Below, piece by piece: positions 6,436-8,876 of a DNA stretch of 8,876 bases (within the stretch, counting starts at the first letter, position 1; each line of letters opens with the position of its first letter). The notes below the pieces were generated by a model that saw only the letters and a list, made by a program, of their open reading frames with translations, had not been told where the DNA came from and searched no databases. The stretch is from Bordetella parapertussis. GTDB lineage: Bacteria; Pseudomonadota; Gammaproteobacteria; Burkholderiales; Burkholderiaceae_B. The stretch spans positions 1-8,876 of the forward strand of contig CALQNE010000139.1 in the NCBI GenBank assembly GCA_943331855.1, written 5' to 3'. The translations under genes were made by a program, and so were the position numbers.

Positions 6436-7671
6436 ATGGCACACTTTATCGTAGCAACCATTGGAACATACGGCGATGTGTACCCCTTTGCCCAAGTCGC
6501 TATTTCGTTGAAAAAGATGGGTCACCAAACGACCTTCATTACGAACCCATATTTCGAGCAAACCATTCAGCAATTTGGCTTAGATTTTTACCCTCTCGGG
6601 AGCAAAGAGCAGTATTTGATGGTACTACAAAACGATAAATTGTGGAACGATCAGAGCTTTCTGGATATCGCATTGACGTTGTTTTTGCCGAACCTCGATA
6701 ACATCGATCAATTCATCAGCAAACATGACCCAGATGAAAAATTCATCATCCTGGCCCATCAAAATTTATTACCAAATGCAGGGCTTGCTCAAGCACATCG
6801 CCCAAACTCCGTTTCAGTCATTGGCGGCGCTTTATACCCGAGCGTTTTTGGAGATGCCGTCGATTCAAAACACGCTGAAGATCCTCAGCAACGCCAATAC
6901 TCAGACATGCCGTTAATCGTCCCCGTGAATCATGCCCGCGCTCTGGTCGGACTACCTCCAGTGCGCTCTTATATGGATCTATTCACCTGCATTGCTTCAT
7001 TTAATGCCCTGCTATTCAGTCAGTGGTTTGGTGATAAAGAACCCCACTGGCCCGACAATTTAATCGCTGGCGAATTCATCTTTCACGAAAGCACTCGGCC
7101 TTCTGTTTTTTCTGATGCCCTTGAACAATTTTTAGCGACACCTGGAAAACCTCTACTCTGTACATTTGGCACAGGCAATCTTCATTGCCAAGATTATTTT
7201 GAACATGCCTTGAACGCCATTAAAAAAGGAAATCAGCGAGCTATTTTCATATGCAAAGACAGAAGTCTTTTACCAAAACACTTACCCGAATCAGTCCTTT
7301 GGTTAGAGTATTGCAATGATTTTCCGGCGCTTTTAAAGCGCTGTTCACTGATTGTTCATCATGGCGGAATCGGAACACTCGCTGAGTCTGCACGTGCAGG
7401 AATTCCGCAATTGATTACACCCTCGTTAGGAGATCAATGGGACAATGCAGCCAGAATTAGAAACCTTCAGCTTGGCTCAAGTATCCCAGCGCATCAACTC
7501 AACGCAGAAAACTTTTACGAAGCCGTAACCGACATACTGCAGTCAGCGTCAATTAACAAAAATTGCACAGACCTCAGCGCTCGAATCAGCAATCGCATGA
7601 CCCCGGATGACATCGCTGCCAACATTATAAAAACGTTGACGCAGGCTAAGGTTCTTGACTTGCCAACCTAA
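6436..7671 (+). CDS. GT-B fold glycosyltransferase, GT1/MGT (RhlB-like) family
   Basis: This 411-residue protein is a GT-B glycosyltransferase of the UDP- or dTDP-sugar type, close to the family's usual 400-430 residues. The N-terminal acceptor half opens with IGTYGDVYPF, matching the GTxGDVxPF loop (Gly10-Pro17). The donor-binding half has HHGGIGT (308-314), AGIPQLITP and GDQWDNAARI, with Asp333-Gln334 expected to contact the donor sugar. No signal peptide or membrane segment is evident, so it should act in the cytoplasm. Related enzymes glycosylate natural products or lipids, as RhlB adds rhamnose to hydroxyacyl acids, or inactivate macrolides as self-resistance. Lying next to the NRPS-PKS genes, it is a candidate tailoring or self-protection enzyme; acceptor and donor cannot be read from sequence. 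It is divergent from the MbtH fusion, and its last 26 bases overlap the end of the opposite-strand oxidoreductase gene. Confidence 0.93.
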   Translation: MAHFIVATIGTYGDVYPFAQVAISLKKMGHQTTFITNPYFEQTIQQFGLDFYPLGSKEQYLMVLQNDKLWNDQSFLDIALTLFLPNLDNIDQFISKHDPDEKFIILAHQNLLPNAGLAQAHRPNSVSVIGGALYPSVFGDAVDSKHAEDPQQRQYSDMPLIVPVNHARALVGLPPVRSYMDLFTCIASFNALLFSQWFGDKEPHWPDNLIAGEFIFHESTRPSVFSDALEQFLATPGKPLLCTFGTGNLHCQDYFEHALNAIKKGNQRAIFICKDRSLLPKHLPESVLWLEYCNDFPALLKRCSLIVHHGGIGTLAESARAGIPQLITPSLGDQWDNAARIRNLQLGSSIPAHQLNAENFYEAVTDILQSASINKNCTDLSARISNRMTPDDIAANIIKTLTQAKVLDLPT

Positions 7672-8623
7672 TACGTGTGAGTAACTTTGTATTTTCAATC
7701 ATGTCTTCGGCGCCAGAATCAGGCGCCTGCTTATGAATGACGGCCTCTGCAAAAGCCTTCAGCATGAGCAAGTAGGCGTCTGTCGCTTCAAACGAGTATG
7801 TTGTTGTACCCGACGCATTGTGAAGCATAAATTTTGAGGAACCCATTTCGGGCAATACTCTTAGATGAGGGATTTCTAACGATCCTTTTTCACCTAAAAT
7901 AAAAGTCTTACACATCGACGGACGATTAATGCCTGACATCAATTGGCACACCGCGCCAGAGCTCGTCACCAACTCTGCTGAGATGCTCGCATCCACACCC
8001 TGGCGAATTTGGCTAAACGCCTGAACTAAATCCACATGTTCGTTCTTGATGCCCATGACATGATTTAGAAAATCGACGTGATAACAGAACATATCATTGA
8101 GTGCACCACCGCCTAACTCAGCCTTCCACCTCGAGTCTGATAAATCAGTATTCACGTACGAGAAACTCGAGGCAATCAGTCGAATTTTTCCTAGCGCCTC
8201 AGAAGCAATCACTGTTCGCAGCGCCTCGATCAATGGATGATAGCGATACCACCAGGCCTCCATGACAATCAAGCGACGCGATTGCGCAAGCGAAGCTAAA
8301 GCTTGCGCATCTTCAGTTGTAAGAACGGCTGGCTTTTCAATCAGGACATTCTTGCCTGCCTCTAAAACTTTTTCCGCCCAAGAAAAATGAAGGCCACTTG
8401 GCAGGCAAACATAGATTGCCTCTAAATCCTTCGCGGTCAGGGCGTCTTCATAGCGCTGTGTAATAATCTTTGTAGGGTAGGCTTGGCGTGCCTTTTCCGC
8501 CGCCTCCTCAGAGCGCGTCGCAATCATCCGAAAATCGACCAAAGGATTGATCTCGTGCTCAACGATAAATCTTTTTAAGATTTTTGCGTTGCCCAATGCA
8601 CCCATTCGGATTTGACTCAACAT
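7646..8623 (-). CDS. Gfo/Idh/MocA family NAD(P)-dependent oxidoreductase
   Basis: This 325-residue protein fits the Gfo/Idh/MocA family, which oxidises or reduces sugars, inositols and related compounds. The N-terminal Rossmann half opens with IRMGALGNAKI (5-15). The conserved EKP motif is at 96-98, with Lys97 the expected catalytic lysine. The C-terminal half has MEAWWYRYHP (121-130) and GGGALNDMFCYH (171-182), the substrate-site segment where Tyr181 or His182 would assist catalysis. MEAxxYRxHP resembles the subfamily containing NDP-sugar 3-ketoreductases of deoxysugar pathways and dihydrodiol dehydrogenases, but substrate cannot be fixed. A strong AGGAG site nine bases upstream supports the ATG at 8623 over the internal Met7, and an in-frame TAG just upstream rules out an N-terminal extension. 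Being tail to tail with the glycosyltransferase, it may make or modify its sugar donor. No other sugar-nucleotide genes are visible, so that link is inferential. Confidence 0.93.
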   Translation of the reverse strand: MLSQIRMGALGNAKILKRFIVEHEINPLVDFRMIATRSEEAAEKARQAYPTKIITQRYEDALTAKDLEAIYVCLPSGLHFSWAEKVLEAGKNVLIEKPAVLTTEDAQALASLAQSRRLIVMEAWWYRYHPLIEALRTVIASEALGKIRLIASSFSYVNTDLSDSRWKAELGGGALNDMFCYHVDFLNHVMGIKNEHVDLVQAFSQIRQGVDASISAELVTSSGAVCQLMSGINRPSMCKTFILGEKGSLEIPHLRVLPEMGSSKFMLHNASGTTTYSFEATDAYLLMLKAFAEAVIHKQAPDSGAEDMIENTKLLTRIRLASQEP

Positions 8624-8624
8624 A

Positions 8625-8657
8625 TTACCAATCTCCTAACCGCCAACTGTAACGCAT
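8625..8657 (-). CDS. Possible 10-residue upstream peptide ahead of the oxidoreductase
   Basis: A short frame reads MRYSWRLGDW and stops. Its ATG (8657) follows a purine-rich AGGAAGGA (8661-8668), and its TAA ends one base before the oxidoreductase ATG. The main gene's AGGAG site lies inside this frame, so ribosomes translating the peptide would pass over it, as in translational coupling. A frame this short can easily occur by chance, and the composition (two Trp, two Arg) shows no attenuation-type codon run. Reported as possible only. Confidence 0.2.
   Translation of the reverse strand: MRYSWRLGDW
8633..8637 (-). promoter_or_regulatory. Ribosome binding site of the oxidoreductase
   Basis: On the minus strand AGGAG lies nine bases before the ATG at 8623. 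It is the strongest Shine-Dalgarno site at any start in the window and decides the start of this gene. Confidence 0.8.
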
Positions 8658-8876
8658 AGGTCCTTCCTGACTATTTCTTTATGTAGATAGAGCACACTAC
8701 TTTTTTGAGAAAAAGTCCCTGGTTGCTGTCGAAAAATCGGCTGGTTACGGCAACATTGCCTGTGAATTAAAACAAATAATTGAACTCTTTTTCAGGGTAC
8801 TACGCTCTTAAACGCTCGCAAAAGCTGTCATCAGGCACCCGGCTCCATTAAAGTGCAGCCCCATGTTGATGCCGCG
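8658..8876. other. Non-coding right end of the window, no convincing gene
   Basis: I find no gene here. On the minus strand a frame is open from the right edge to a TAA at 8808-8810 (22 codons), too short to judge; it could be the tail of a gene beyond the window. The stretch also holds the dyad at 8699-8716 and a smaller one, GGCAA-CA-TTGCC (8749-8760). A promoter for the oxidoreductase is expected here, but no convincing -35/-10 pair is visible. Confidence 0.5.
8699..8716. repeat. AT-rich inverted repeat upstream of the oxidoreductase
   Basis: ACTTTTT-TGAG-AAAAAGT forms a perfect seven-base dyad with a four-base centre, about 76 bases upstream of the oxidoreductase start. It could be an operator or a weak hairpin. 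On the minus strand the hairpin is not followed by a T-run, so it does not look like an intrinsic terminator for a gene entering from the right. Confidence 0.4.

Noticed and set aside
7709..7729. GGCGCC-7-GGCGCC hairpin 38 bases after the glycosyltransferase stop, as its terminator
   Set aside because: There is no T-run after it on the plus strand, and it lies in oxidoreductase codons (Gly-Ala and Ala-Pro), which explain the repeat.
1..8876. CRISPR array, tRNA, rRNA or complete insertion sequence
   Set aside because: I saw no regularly spaced direct repeats, no tRNA-like cloverleaf and no transposase-like protein; nearly all of the window is accounted for by protein-coding genes.

Overview
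The window is part of a secondary-metabolite biosynthetic locus from a Gram-negative bacterium, most likely a proteobacterium. That assignment rests on the style of the cis-AT PKS and MbtH proteins, the RhlB-like glycosyltransferase and a base composition near half GC by eye. I cannot name a genus.

Layout: (1) positions 1-1184, plus strand, are the 3' end of a non-ribosomal peptide synthetase (NRPS): the back half of an adenylation domain, a peptidyl carrier domain and a basic C-terminal tail. (2) Six bases later, 1191-5735 encodes a single-module type I polyketide synthase (PKS), KS-AT-KR-ACP. Its AT is malonyl-type, and its KR has lost the nucleotide-binding glycine and catalytic residues. 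(3) Converging on the PKS from the other strand, 5747-6325 encodes an MbtH-like protein fused to a C-terminal domain of about 105 residues that I do not recognise. (4) A 110-base divergent intergenic region separates it from (5) a GT-B glycosyltransferase at 6436-7671, plus strand. (6) A Gfo/Idh/MocA-type NAD(P)-dependent oxidoreductase at 7646-8623, minus strand, overlaps the glycosyltransferase tail to tail by 26 bases. (7) The last 253 bases hold the oxidoreductase's ribosome binding site, a possible 10-residue upstream peptide and an AT-rich dyad, but no convincing gene.

How it may work together (inference): the NRPS module activates an amino acid, and the visible part of its specificity code fits asparagine. 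The MbtH part of the fusion would support adenylation. The aminoacyl or peptidyl chain passes to the PKS, which adds one malonyl unit. Because the KR looks dead, the beta-keto group should stay, giving a gamma-amino-beta-keto acyl chain on the ACP. No thioesterase, reductase or condensation domain follows, and the plus-strand run ends here, so chain release or further extension must be encoded elsewhere. The glycosyltransferase, perhaps with the oxidoreductase supplying or modifying a sugar or another small substrate, suggests glycosylation for tailoring or self-protection.

The points most worth following up are the MbtH fusion, the degenerate KR and the Asn-like partial code.
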